A stretch of 64,000 nt of DNA from Cohnella rhizoplanae (lineage in GTDB: Bacteria > Bacillota > Bacilli > Paenibacillales > Paenibacillaceae), in the NCBI RefSeq assembly GCF_948329515.1, contig NZ_CAOJCN010000007.1:184506-248505 (forward strand). The letters are read 5' to 3'. Position 1 is the first letter of the stretch. Each line of letters opens with the position of its first letter. The notes under the pieces were generated by a model. It made no database searches, was not told the DNA's origin, and saw only the letters and a program-made list of their open reading frames with translations. Below, one piece after another: positions 43,128-51,656 of this stretch. The translations under genes and the position numbers were made by a program.

Positions 43128-44329
43128 CGATAGCCGCCTCCGGCGGCAATCGGACGCTCGCGAAGCTCGCCGTCCCCCGGGCTTCTCCCGGAGGAACGGC
43201 TCGAGGGGTAACCGATCTCCCGCTGCGACGGATTCCGGGGCTCTGTCCGCTCCCCCGGCCGCGCATAGCCCAGCCGGTCGAGCAGCCGGTCCACGCCGCC
43301 GGAGAACGCGGGAGCCCCGAGCAGCGCGCTCATGTCGGCGACGCGCTTCCACTGCGGAACGAAGGGCAGCGTATGCCACGGCGCCCCGCCCGAGAGCCGC
43401 GTCGCGTCGGCGGACGGCTCGGCGAGCGACTTGTTCAGCACGAGCGTCGACCTGGCCGGCAGATCCGTCAGCCTGCCGTCCCACTCGCGAAGCATGAGAT
43501 CGGTCTTGCGCAGCAGCTGGGCGTCGTCCGCCGCGATCCAGCAGATCCTGGCGCTGAGCTCGAGCAATCGCTGCTGCCAGCCGGCGAAGCCCCCGTCGGG
43601 ATCGGCGACGATAAGATCGAAGCCGCCGTGACGGCGCAGCGCGTCAATAAGCGCCTCGAGCCGCTCGGGCGTCATCGCGAGCAGCTCCGCCGGATGGTCG
43701 GCCGCGTCGAGATAGCCGGCGCCGATCGCCGAGCTTCTGGCGCCAAGGCCGCGTATGCGCGTCTCCGCCGAAGCCGGATGCGCCGTCAGCTCGTACAGCA
43801 GCCTGGACAGCCCGTCCGTCTCGCCGGCGCCGAACAGTAAGCCCGCGCCGCTCAGCGCTTCAAGATTCAGATACATGACGCTGTATCCGCGCTCGGCCGC
43901 TTGACGGGCCAGATTCAGCGCGAGCGTCGTCTTGCCCGCGCCTCCGCCGGCCGAATAGACCGTCCACACCTCCGCGCCTTCCCTCTGTACTGCGGGAGCG
44001 GCCGCGGTATACCTGCGAATCTCGGCGGCAAGCCGCGGCAGCGGCTGGTACTGCCCGATGGCGGGCAATCCCTCATACTCGCCCGAAGCGCCGCCTTCGA
44101 CCAGCACGACGATGCGCGTACCGCTCGGCAGCGCCCGCCTGACGTCGTCCAGCATCGACTGCTGGACGACGAGGAGGTCGGCCCCCGGACTGTCCTGCAG
44201 ATAAAGCGTCAGCGTGTCCGCATGCGTGAACGCCGCGACCTCCGTCTCCGGCTCCCGCTCCTTCAGGTAGAGCGCGAGCCGGCTCGCGTACCCCGGCTGC
44301 GGCGCCGCTACCGCCAGACGTCTTCCCAT
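43124..44329 (-). CDS. CpaE/TadZ-type ParA-like protein
   Basis: 401 residues. An N-terminal receiver-like domain (1-110) is followed by a ParA/MinD-like ATPase. Its P-loop GGGAGKTT (128-135) lacks the extra N-terminal Lys of the deviant Walker A motif, as in some TadZ proteins. The C-terminus is a Pro/Ser/Arg-rich tail. It may place the pilus at a chosen site. First gene of the operon; start ATG 9 nt after GGGAGG. Confidence 0.85.
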   Translation of the reverse strand: MGRRLAVAAPQPGYASRLALYLKEREPETEVAAFTHADTLTLYLQDSPGADLLVVQQSMLDDVRRALPSGTRIVVLVEGGASGEYEGLPAIGQYQPLPRLAAEIRRYTAAAPAVQREGAEVWTVYSAGGGAGKTTLALNLARQAAERGYSVMYLNLEALSGAGLLFGAGETDGLSRLLYELTAHPASAETRIRGLGARSSAIGAGYLDAADHPAELLAMTPERLEALIDALRRHGGFDLIVADPDGGFAGWQQRLLELSARICWIAADDAQLLRKTDLMLREWDGRLTDLPARSTLVLNKSLAEPSADATRLSGGAPWHTLPFVPQWKRVADMSALLGAPAFSGGVDRLLDRLGYARPGERTEPRNPSQREIGYPSSRSSGRSPGDGELRERPIAAGGGYR

Positions 44330-44359
44330 GATCTTGATCCTCCCTTCGCCGGCAACGAC

Positions 44360-44408
44360 AAAAAAGCACCGCCAATTCCGATGAATCTCATCGAAATTAG
44401 CGGTGCTT
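44360..44408 (-). terminator. Terminator downstream of esterase, ahead of the Tad operon
   Basis: Minus-strand arms AGCACCGCTAATTTCGATGA and CATCGGAATTGGCGGTGCT (two mismatches) are followed by TTTTTTG. It ends 31 bp before the first tad gene, so any promoter for the Tad operon further upstream must read through it. Confidence 0.85.
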
Positions 44409-44439
44409 CCGCATGCCGAACGTTTGAATATACGTCTAA

Positions 44440-44466
44440 ATTATCACGGCTCGGCGACTCCGTCAA
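44440..44466 (-). promoter_or_regulatory. Possible Tad operon promoter upstream of the terminator hairpin
   Basis: Minus-strand TTGACG (44461-44466) and GATAAT (44440-44445) are 15 bp apart, just after the esterase stop codon. It is the only promoter-like pair visible near the tad genes and lies upstream of the hairpin at 44360-44408. Confidence 0.35.
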
Positions 44467-44482
44467 TCCTTTTCCGCCGCGA

Positions 44483-45274
44483 TCAGGCCCGGCCTTGCAG
44501 CGGCAGCCAGGCCAGCACGCGCTGAATATACGTGTCCCAGTAGCCCCAGCCGTGATCGCCCGGACCTTCCTCGTAATCGAGGTCGATGCCCAGCGAGCGG
44601 ACATGATCGCGGAACCGGATATTGTCCGCGTACAGGAAATCCTCGGTGCCGCACCACTGATAGAGCTTGGGCAGCGTAACGCCTGCCGAAAAGGCGCGCT
44701 CGGCGAGCGCTAACAGGTCGTCGTCGGAGCCGGTCGCCTCCTCTACGCTGCCGAAGATCCAGCTATATTCCTTCTGAGAAAGCGGGGCCCCTTCATAATT
44801 CAATGCCAGAATATCCATGGCGCCAGACAGGCTCGCGACGGCCGCGAACTTATCGGGCGCGCGCAGCCCGAGCTTCATCGCGCCGTACCCGCCCATCGAG
44901 AGGCCCGCGGCGAAGCTGTCCTCCCGCTTGCCCGAGATCGGGAACAGCGACTGCGCGACGTGCGGCAATTCCTCGCTGATGAACGTCCAGTAGTCAAGCC
45001 CGCTTTTCATATTCGTGTAAAAGCTTCTGTGCACCTCCGGCATGACGACGGCGATGCCGTATTCCGCCGCATAGCGCTCTACGGACGTGCGCCGCAGCCA
45101 GATCGAATGGTCGTCGGACAGGCCGTGCAGCAGGTACAGCACCGGATACTTGCCCCCCGCCGGCGCGCCGCTCGCCTCTACGCCGATCCCGTAGCTGCGC
45201 TCCGGAATCACGACGTTCATGCTCATGGACAGACCGAGCGTTTGCGCAAAAAAACCGCATTGAATTAGTGCCAT
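44483..45274 (-). CDS. Esterase family protein (esterase D / acetyl esterase type)
   Basis: 263-residue alpha/beta hydrolase. Oxyanion block YLLHGLSDDHS, nucleophile Ser in GLSMGGYGAMK, and a catalytic His near the C-terminus in GPGDHGWGYWD. Such enzymes deacetylate sugars or hydrolyse short acyl esters; being third in an operon with a sugar isomerase and a dehydrogenase suggests carbohydrate deacylation. No signal peptide. GGAGGCGAG precedes the ATG. Confidence 0.85.
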   Translation of the reverse strand: MALIQCGFFAQTLGLSMSMNVVIPERSYGIGVEASGAPAGGKYPVLYLLHGLSDDHSIWLRRTSVERYAAEYGIAVVMPEVHRSFYTNMKSGLDYWTFISEELPHVAQSLFPISGKREDSFAAGLSMGGYGAMKLGLRAPDKFAAVASLSGAMDILALNYEGAPLSQKEYSWIFGSVEEATGSDDDLLALAERAFSAGVTLPKLYQWCGTEDFLYADNIRFRDHVRSLGIDLDYEEGPGDHGWGYWDTYIQRVLAWLPLQGRA

Positions 45275-45360
45275 CGACTCTCTCGCCTCCTGCGGATATC
45301 AGCCTCTATCTTTTACATAGTAGAAGATTGCCGCCTTCGCCGCAAGAAGCGCCGCCGCGC

Positions 45361-46392
45361 TTAATAGTAGCCGCGCAGGTCCACCTTCGCGCCCGTCCGC
45401 GCGCTGTCGATCGCGCCGAGCACCATCGCCATGCTCTTGACGTTGTCGCGGCAATCGGTCTCCGCCCGGCGTCCCTCCGCGAGGGAAGCGAACATCTCGT
45501 CGAGGCAGCCGTGGTGTCCGGACCGCCCCTGCCAATCGAAGACCGCTTCGACCCGCTCGTAATCCCGGTTAAACTTATCCGATTGATCGCCGCCCGCGAC
45601 GACTTCGGCATAGGGGGCCCCGGCGCCGTCCCATATGGCCGTGCCGCGCTCTCCGCCGATCCGCCACTGGGACTCCCAAGAGGTCGGGGCGCCCTCCGCG
45701 CACCAGGATCCTCTGTAGCAGAACGTGGAGCCGTCGGACATCTCGAACACGCAGATCGCCGACGCGTTGCCCGCGTACCAGGAGCCCGGAGGATTGAATT
45801 CGTGGCAGTAGACCGATACCGGATCCGCGCCGGTGATGAACCGGGCCTGGTCGAACGTATGGATCGCCATGTCCAATATAAGCGGGCTGTCCATCGCGTC
45901 ACGGAAGCCGCCGAAGTGCGCGCCGATAAAGAAGTCCGCGCCGACGTATCCCGTCTTGCCCATCGCGCCGCCCTGCACGAGTCCGCGCAGCGCGCGAATG
46001 TTGGCATCGTAGCGCCGGTTCTGCATGACGGCGTACGACCCGCCCGTCCGGTCCGCGATCCCGATCAGCTCGCGCGCCGCTTCCATCGTCTCGGCCATCG
46101 GCTTTTCCCCAAATACGTTTGCGCCCGCATTCAACGCTGTACTGCACACGGCGAAGTGGCTCGCCGGTATCGTCACGTCGAATACGAGATTCGCGCCCGT
46201 CTCGGAGAGCGCCTGCTCCAGATCCGTGTACGTGCCGCAGGTCAGGCCGTACCGGTCCGCCATCGCCTGCGCGAACTCTTGCTTGATATCCACCAATCCG
46301 ACGATCTCGGCGTCCTCGCGCGCGAGCGCATACTCCACCCAGGTCCGCGCCATCCCCCCGCAGCCGGCCACTACGATCTTATAATCGCTCAT
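45361..46392 (-). CDS. Gfo/Idh/MocA family oxidoreductase
   Basis: 343 residues. N-terminal NAD(P)-binding motif VAGCGGMARTWVEYA and the family EKP motif (EKPMAETMEAA), then the alpha/beta C-terminal domain. It oxidises or epimerises a sugar or inositol derivative; the substrate cannot be read. GGGGAGG precedes the ATG. The upstream gene ends 15 bp away, so the two are co-transcribed. Confidence 0.88.
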   Translation of the reverse strand: MSDYKIVVAGCGGMARTWVEYALAREDAEIVGLVDIKQEFAQAMADRYGLTCGTYTDLEQALSETGANLVFDVTIPASHFAVCSTALNAGANVFGEKPMAETMEAARELIGIADRTGGSYAVMQNRRYDANIRALRGLVQGGAMGKTGYVGADFFIGAHFGGFRDAMDSPLILDMAIHTFDQARFITGADPVSVYCHEFNPPGSWYAGNASAICVFEMSDGSTFCYRGSWCAEGAPTSWESQWRIGGERGTAIWDGAGAPYAEVVAGGDQSDKFNRDYERVEAVFDWQGRSGHHGCLDEMFASLAEGRRAETDCRDNVKSMAMVLGAIDSARTGAKVDLRGYY

Positions 46393-46407
46393 CCAAAAGT
46401 CCTCCCC

Positions 46408-47316
46408 TTATGCCGGATTCGGCACGAAATCGCCGCCGCGGCTCCGCTTCAAATAATTCAATGCGTGCACCTGTCCCGTCATCTCCAGCTCGTCCTTATA
46501 CACCGGATCGTGCCAGCCCTCGATGTCGATCGTCCCCCGATAGCCCGACTGGCGCAGGATCGTGATCACGTCCGACCAGTTCGTATCGCCGAATCCAGGC
46601 GTACGGTGCCACACGAACGGCTTGGGTCCGTGAACGCCGTGCTCCCGCACGACGTCCCAGGCGATCGTCGCGTCCTTGCCGTGCACGTGGAATACGCGGT
46701 CCACCCACTTGCGCAGCTGCGGAATCGGATCGATCAAACTGACCATTTGATGGGTGGGCTCCCACTCGAGTCCGATATTGTCCAGCGGAACGCTGTCGAA
46801 CATCATCTCCCAGGCCGTCGGATTGTGCGCGATGTTCCAGTCGCCGCTCCGCCAGTCGCCGCCCATGTCGCAGTTCTCGAAGGCCAAGCGAACGCCCTTG
46901 TCCGCCGCCCGCCGGGCGAGTTCGCCGAATACCTCCGCGAACCTCGGGATCGAGGCGTCGATCGGCTCTCCGACGAGCCTGCCGGTGAAACCGGATACGA
47001 TGTCCGCCCCGAACAGATGCGCGTGATCGATGAGACGCTCCCAGCTTGCCAGCGTGTCCGCATTGTCGCCGTGCCCGGTGAGGGGATTTCCGAATACGCT
47101 TACAGCCGAGATGACGATATCCCGGTCCCCGATCGCTTCCCGTACCCGCTTCGCGGTCTCCGCGAGATCTGCGCCGCCGGTCGTTTGCCAGTATGTCAGG
47201 TTAAAGGATTCGAAGCCGTGCGGCGCGATCTGCGGGATCACGCGCGCGGCGTCCCCTCCGCCCACCAAGGTGCCGATCCGGATCCCCGTATGCTTGCCGA
47301 TGAAATTTTCGGTCAT
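46408..47316 (-). CDS. Sugar phosphate isomerase/epimerase (xylose isomerase-like TIM barrel)
   Basis: 302 residues. Metal-ligand candidates are visible in order: LAFENCDMGGDW, GLEWEPTHQM, FHVHGKDAT and DIEGWHDP. This is the AP endonuclease 2-like superfamily that includes IolE/IolI and many sugar isomerases. It heads the three-gene operon and is divergent from the AraC regulator at 47452. GGAGTG precedes the ATG. Confidence 0.85.
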   Translation of the reverse strand: MTENFIGKHTGIRIGTLVGGGDAARVIPQIAPHGFESFNLTYWQTTGGADLAETAKRVREAIGDRDIVISAVSVFGNPLTGHGDNADTLASWERLIDHAHLFGADIVSGFTGRLVGEPIDASIPRFAEVFGELARRAADKGVRLAFENCDMGGDWRSGDWNIAHNPTAWEMMFDSVPLDNIGLEWEPTHQMVSLIDPIPQLRKWVDRVFHVHGKDATIAWDVVREHGVHGPKPFVWHRTPGFGDTNWSDVITILRQSGYRGTIDIEGWHDPVYKDELEMTGQVHALNYLKRSRGGDFVPNPA

Positions 47317-47451
47317 TGTGTTCCACTCCGATCCTGAGCTATATTAATTGAACTAGGTCGATTATATCGCGATGTAAGCGTATCATCTCTATACGATCTT
47401 GCGGTTAACTAGCCCGATCTTGGGCTTATCGGGGGGGAGGCTCGGAGCTGC

Positions 47452-48354
47452 ATGCATCCGCCGGAATTAAGAGAAAACACCTATCTCAGCGACGGTGCCT
47501 ACCCCGTCAATCTGTTCCGCAACGTCTGCCCCGCAGGCCCGGTCGGCCGCAGCGCGCTTTATTTGCATTGGCACGACCACTTCGAATGGATCTACATGGT
47601 GTCCGGACGCGCGATCTTCCATATCGACAGCCAGCCGCACGAGGCCGAACCCGGCGACCTCTTGCTGGTACCATCGGGCGGGCTGCATGTCGGATACGCG
47701 TTGGACGAAGGGACGGTCGAGTATTGGTCGCTCGTCTTCAACCGGTCGCTGCTGCAAGGTCTATCGGTCGATCCGCTTCACGACCGCTATTTGTCCGCGT
47801 ACGTAGAGGGCAGACAGCGGTTCCCGGTCCGCTTCGGAGCGGACGAAGCGGCCTGCGAGACGATGCGGCGCATCGTTCGGGAGATCGGGGAGGAATACGC
47901 GGAGAAAAGCCGGGCTTACGAGCTCGTCGTCAAGTCGAAGCTGTATCAGATGTTTGCACTGGCCGCAAGGTTCCGCATGCCCGAACGCGAAGGCGAGCAG
48001 GCGGACCGTTCCGGCCGCCGGATGGAGCGGTTCAAGTCGCTTATTCTTCATATCGAGGCGCATTACGCGGATAAGCTGACGATCGAAGCCGCAGCCAAGC
48101 TGGTCAGCCTGAACCCCTATCATTTCTGCAAAGTGTTCAAAAACGCGACCGGGCGCACCTTCGTGGAGTTCGTCAACCAGCATCGCATGAACGTGGCGGA
48201 CCGTCTGCTCCGGGAGGGCGAGCTCACGGTCACCGAGGTCGGCGAGCGGGTGGGCATCGACAATCCGAACTATTTTACGAAGCTGTTCCGACAGTTCAGG
48301 GGCATGACGCCCTCGGAGGCGAAAAAGGGGCGCGGCGGCGAACGGGACGGCTAA
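47452..48354 (+). CDS. AraC-family transcriptional regulator
   Basis: 300 residues: an N-terminal cupin sensor (LYLHWHDHFEWIYMVSGRA) and a C-terminal double HTH (LTIEAAAKLVSLNPYHFCKV, then VGERVGIDNPNYFTKLFRQ). Divergent from the isomerase-dehydrogenase-esterase operon, which it probably controls. Its stop overlaps tail to tail with the next gene. A GGAG lies 4 nt before the ATG within a longer GGGAGG region. Confidence 0.9.
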   Translation: MHPPELRENTYLSDGAYPVNLFRNVCPAGPVGRSALYLHWHDHFEWIYMVSGRAIFHIDSQPHEAEPGDLLLVPSGGLHVGYALDEGTVEYWSLVFNRSLLQGLSVDPLHDRYLSAYVEGRQRFPVRFGADEAACETMRRIVREIGEEYAEKSRAYELVVKSKLYQMFALAARFRMPEREGEQADRSGRRMERFKSLILHIEAHYADKLTIEAAAKLVSLNPYHFCKVFKNATGRTFVEFVNQHRMNVADRLLREGELTVTEVGERVGIDNPNYFTKLFRQFRGMTPSEAKKGRGGERDG

Positions 48355-48890
48355 TCGCGTCCGTCCAGCAGCGCCTTCAAAGCTTCGACCGCCGTGCCCG
48401 CGCGCTGGTTCATGGCCCGCTTGTCCTTGATGCCGAGCGACTCCAGGTCGTGGCCGGGGTCCAGGATCAGCGGCTTCGCGACGACGTCGTCCAGCACCAC
48501 CTTGGCCGTCCGGATCGCCTCGTGCAGCGCTTCCGTCGACAGCGAGCCGCCCAGCGCCTTCAGCATCGCGACGAGACGCTCGGCGTATATCAGCTTCACG
48601 GCGCTGTCCGCGCTCATCAGGTGCCTGGCCGCGAACTTGACCGTATGGTGCACGGCGCGCGCGTCCTTATGCTCCCTCGCGACCGCTTCCAGTCCGGAGA
48701 CGGCCTCCCAGTCGCGGATCGACAGCGCGCCTGCGTACCCTTCGATCAGCTCCGCCAGCCACAGCGCCTCCGTCTCCGGCGGTACTTGGCCTGCCTTGTA
48801 AGCCTCGTAAACTCCCGCCCGGTACATCCGAACGGTGCTCCCTCCGTGTTCCAAGTAAAGCCGCTTCGCATCCTGACTATCAGTACCCAC
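48351..48890 (-). CDS. Hypothetical protein (179 residues)
   Basis: Soluble, helix-rich, charged protein with no motif I recognise. It begins (GTG start, 9 nt after AAGGCGG) GTDSQDAKRLYLEHGGSTVR; notable blocks are AVHHTVKFAARHLMSADSAV and AKPLILDPGHDLESLGIKDK. A frame extending to 49061 has low-quality N-terminal sequence and crosses the next gene's promoter, so I use the internal start. Stop codons of this gene and the AraC gene overlap. Confidence 0.6.
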   Translation of the reverse strand: MGTDSQDAKRLYLEHGGSTVRMYRAGVYEAYKAGQVPPETEALWLAELIEGYAGALSIRDWEAVSGLEAVAREHKDARAVHHTVKFAARHLMSADSAVKLIYAERLVAMLKALGGSLSTEALHEAIRTAKVVLDDVVAKPLILDPGHDLESLGIKDKRAMNQRAGTAVEALKALLDGRD

Positions 48891-49046
48891 CGTCGTCACC
48901 GCCTTATCCGATTCTTTTGTAGTCCATCTTAACACTTCGCATACGCATAGATAAAAAAAACGCCGCCCGACATCGTCCCGACACGTTGGGAAAGTAAAAT
49001 AGCCGTATCCGCCGAATTCGCGCAGCCGCGAGGCTTCGAGCCGGTG

Positions 49047-49052
49047 TATAAT
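49047..49052 (+). promoter_or_regulatory. Putative -10 box of the OmpR/kinase operon
   Basis: A perfect TATAAT, 54 bp before the response-regulator ATG; the -35 region is poor. Confidence 0.35.
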
Positions 49053-49106
49053 TTGGATCAATCAATCCGCGTCGGCGATCCGCCGGCCGATATCGGAGGA
49101 CGTCGC

Positions 49107-49796
49107 ATGGAACCGATCATGATCGTCGAGGACGAGGAAGCCATCTCCCGCGTGCTCGCCGCATACATACGCAAGGCGGGCTTCGAATGCCTGATATGCA
49201 AGGACGGACGCCAGGCGCTCGAGACGTTCGGCGCGTCGAAGCCCAGTCTGGTGCTGCTGGACGTGATGCTGCCCGGCTTGGACGGGTGGGAGGTGCTGAG
49301 GGCGATACGCGAAAAAGGGCCGTGTCCGGTCATCATGCTGACCGCTCGCGGAGACGTCGGCGACCGCATCCGGGGATTAAACGAAGGGGCGGACGATTAT
49401 ATCGCCAAGCCGTTCGAGCCCGGAGAGGTCGTCGCGCGCATCCAGGCCGTGCTCAGGCGCCCGCCTCACTCGCTCGTCGGCGCGGATCAGATCGTCTACG
49501 GGAGCTTCAGGATCGACCTCAAGTCGCGTTCGGTATATCTGAACGGCGTGCTTCTCTCGATTACGCCCCGCGACCTGTCGCTGCTTCTGTTCCTTGCGGA
49601 GCATCCGAACCGGATCTTCGAGCGGGAGCAGCTGATCGAGAAGGTATGGGGAATCGACTACGAAGGCAGCGACAGGGCCGTGGATCTCGCGATCAAGCGC
49701 CTGCGGAAGCTGCTGCTGCATTGGCCGGCGGAGGAAGGCGAGATCCGCACGCTGCGGGGAACGGGGTATCAGCTGTATGCCGACACGAGCCGCTAG
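49107..49796 (+). CDS. OmpR-family response regulator
   Basis: 229 residues. Receiver domain with EDEE, phospho-acceptor Asp in VLLDVMLPGLDGWE and Lys in IAKPFEP; a winged-helix domain with ITPRDLSLLLFLAEHP and the GTGYQLY wing. Start at the ATG 7 nt after GGAGG. It overlaps the kinase gene by 20 bp. Confidence 0.93.
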   Translation: MEPIMIVEDEEAISRVLAAYIRKAGFECLICKDGRQALETFGASKPSLVLLDVMLPGLDGWEVLRAIREKGPCPVIMLTARGDVGDRIRGLNEGADDYIAKPFEPGEVVARIQAVLRRPPHSLVGADQIVYGSFRIDLKSRSVYLNGVLLSITPRDLSLLLFLAEHPNRIFEREQLIEKVWGIDYEGSDRAVDLAIKRLRKLLLHWPAEEGEIRTLRGTGYQLYADTSR

Positions 49797-51261
49797 GCGC
49801 CTGACCCTGCTGGGCAGATGGACGTACCGGTACGTCCTCACGCTGTTCGTCGGCCTGCTCGCGATCGGCATCGCGTCCGCGATATGGCTCCGTCACGATA
49901 CGGTCGGCGAGCGCAAGCAATCGCTTCGGGATTTCTCGGTGGCGGCCGCCGATTACGTCGTCGGGGATGACGGGGCCATTCGCATACCGGCCGACTTTTA
50001 CGAATGGATCGACCGCACGCAGCGCCAGTATCATTTGCCCGGCCAGTTCGCGCTCTACGTATTCGAACCGGACGGCAGGCTGGCCTTCTTCAAGAGCGGG
50101 CCCGCCGGCGCGACCGATGGGACATCCGGAGAAGGAGCCGCAGGAGGAGGCTCGTCCGCCTCTCCGGCTGCGCCCTCCGCTCCTCCCGCTCCTTCTCTAC
50201 CTACGGCCCCGCCTCCGTCCGAACATCCTTCCGCATCGAGAACGGGCGACGCCTACGCGCTGGCCGTGCCTCTGAAGCATGGAGAAGTCCCGGCCGGATC
50301 GCTGCTGATCGTCTACGGTTACGGCGAGCTCGCTCGCGTCGACCTGAATTATACGCTGATCGTCTCCTTGCTGCTCTGCGCCGGCGCGCTCGGATGGACG
50401 ATTATCTTCCTGCTGTCCCGCCATCTGCGCAAGCCGATCTACCGCCTCCGCGAGGCGCTGCAGCAGGTGGAAGCCGGCAACTACAAGATCGACGTGCCGA
50501 CGGATATAAAGGAAAAGGAGCTTCATGAACTGCTCGTCTCGTTCCGCGGGATGGCGGCGCGGCTGGGCAGGCTGGAGGAGCTCCGCACGGAGCTGCTGGC
50601 GGGCGTTACCCACGAGCTCAAAACGCCCGTCGCTTCGATCCGCGGTCTCGTCAGCGCGGTCCGGGACGAAGTGGTGACCGGCGACGAGGCGAAAGAGTTC
50701 CTCGACATCTCGCTGGAGCAGACGCTGAAGCTGCAGCGCATGGTCGGCGACCTGCTCGACTTCAATGCGTTCGCCTCCGGCAGCATCGACGTCCGCGGCG
50801 ACGACCTCGATCTCGGCCGGCTGCTCGGCGAGGTCGTCTATCAATGGGAACTGCTTGACGAGGAAGGCGGACTGACGATCGCGACCGACTTTCCCGAGGA
50901 GAGCGGGCAGATCGCGGGGGACGCCGCGCGCATCCAGCAGATCGTCGTCAATCTGCTGAACAACGCCAGCCAGGCGATGGGCGGCAGCGGCAGCATCCGG
51001 ATCTCGATGCGACCGATGCCGGAGCCTTGGTACGAGGTGATCGTGGAGGACGACGGACCCGGCATACCGGAGACCGAGCAGGGGCTGATCTTCGAGCGAT
51101 ACTACAGGGGAAAGGATAAGAAGACATCCGTAAGCGGGCTCGGCCTCGGCTTGACCTACAGCCGCATGCTGGCCGCGGCGATGGGGGGCAGCCTCTCGCT
51201 GCTGCGCAGCTCGCCGCAGGGCACCGCGTTCCGGCTCCTGCTGCCGAGGAAGGAATCTTGA
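49777..51261 (+). CDS. Sensor histidine kinase
   Basis: 494 residues. Helix 1 (VLTLFVGLLAIGIASAIWL), an extracellular sensor containing a roughly 45-residue Gly/Ala/Pro/Ser-rich insertion (SSASPAAPSAPPAPSLPTAP and neighbours), helix 2 (YTLIVSLLLCAGALGWTIIF), HAMP, HisKA with VTHELKTPVASIRG (His about 280) and HATPase with VVNLLNNASQAMGG and EDDGPGIPE. Partner of the upstream OmpR-type regulator. Array 3 begins 40 bp after its stop. Confidence 0.92.
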   Translation: MPTRAARRLTLLGRWTYRYVLTLFVGLLAIGIASAIWLRHDTVGERKQSLRDFSVAAADYVVGDDGAIRIPADFYEWIDRTQRQYHLPGQFALYVFEPDGRLAFFKSGPAGATDGTSGEGAAGGGSSASPAAPSAPPAPSLPTAPPPSEHPSASRTGDAYALAVPLKHGEVPAGSLLIVYGYGELARVDLNYTLIVSLLLCAGALGWTIIFLLSRHLRKPIYRLREALQQVEAGNYKIDVPTDIKEKELHELLVSFRGMAARLGRLEELRTELLAGVTHELKTPVASIRGLVSAVRDEVVTGDEAKEFLDISLEQTLKLQRMVGDLLDFNAFASGSIDVRGDDLDLGRLLGEVVYQWELLDEEGGLTIATDFPEESGQIAGDAARIQQIVVNLLNNASQAMGGSGSIRISMRPMPEPWYEVIVEDDGPGIPETEQGLIFERYYRGKDKKTSVSGLGLGLTYSRMLAAAMGGSLSLLRSSPQGTAFRLLLPRKES

Positions 51262-51301
51262 ACGCGAATAGCAGTTGTGCGGATATAGCTGCATACTCAG
51301 C

Positions 51302-51653
51302 AGTTACGCTGCTTTTCGAGGTAACTCCGCCTTCTTCCCCCACCTCGCGCGGTAGTTACGCTGTTTTTCGAGGTAACTCCGGCTCATACCCTCATCTTGT
51401 CCCGCAATTACGCTGCTTTTCGAGGTAACTTTACTCTACAGTCACACTTGCGGCGCAATTGCGCTGCTTTTCGAGGTAACTCCGCCTTCTTGCCCCACCT
51501 CGCGCGGCAGTTACGCTGCTTTTCGAGGTAACTCCGGCTCATCCCCCCATCTTGCCCCGCAATTACGCTGTTTTTCGAGGTAACTCCGGCTCATACCCTC
51601 ATCTTGTCCCGCAGTTACGCTGCTTTTCGAGGTAACTCCGCCCTCTTGCCCCG
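51302..51653. repeat. Tandem hairpin array 3: 52-bp unit, seven copies with three spacer types
   Basis: A 25-nt element with arms AGTTAC and GTAACT around GCTGCTTTTCGAG begins at 51302, 51354, 51406, 51457, 51509, 51561 and 51613 (copies 3, 4 and 6 carry AATT at the left arm). Spacers of 26-27 nt fall into three types: A (CCGCCTTCTTNCCCC...), B (CCGGCTCATNCCC...) and C (TTACTCTACAG...), in the order A-B-C-A-B-B-A. Part of a further unit may precede it (51270-51296). The region lies between two convergent genes and contains no supported CDS. Confidence 0.9.
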
Positions 51654-51656
51654 CCT

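Noticed and set aside
43124..43484. N-terminal extension of TadA to 43484
   Set aside because: It lies wholly inside the cpaE-like gene in another frame; the ATGA overlap at 43124-43127 gives a normal start.
48891..49061. Upstream extension of the hypothetical gene to 49061
   Set aside because: It has low-quality sequence, no ribosome site and runs into the divergent promoter.
51302..51653. CRISPR array
   Set aside because: Element (25 nt) and spacer (26-27 nt) sizes are CRISPR-like, but spacers fall into only three repeated types, repeats contain mismatched arms, and no cas gene is present.
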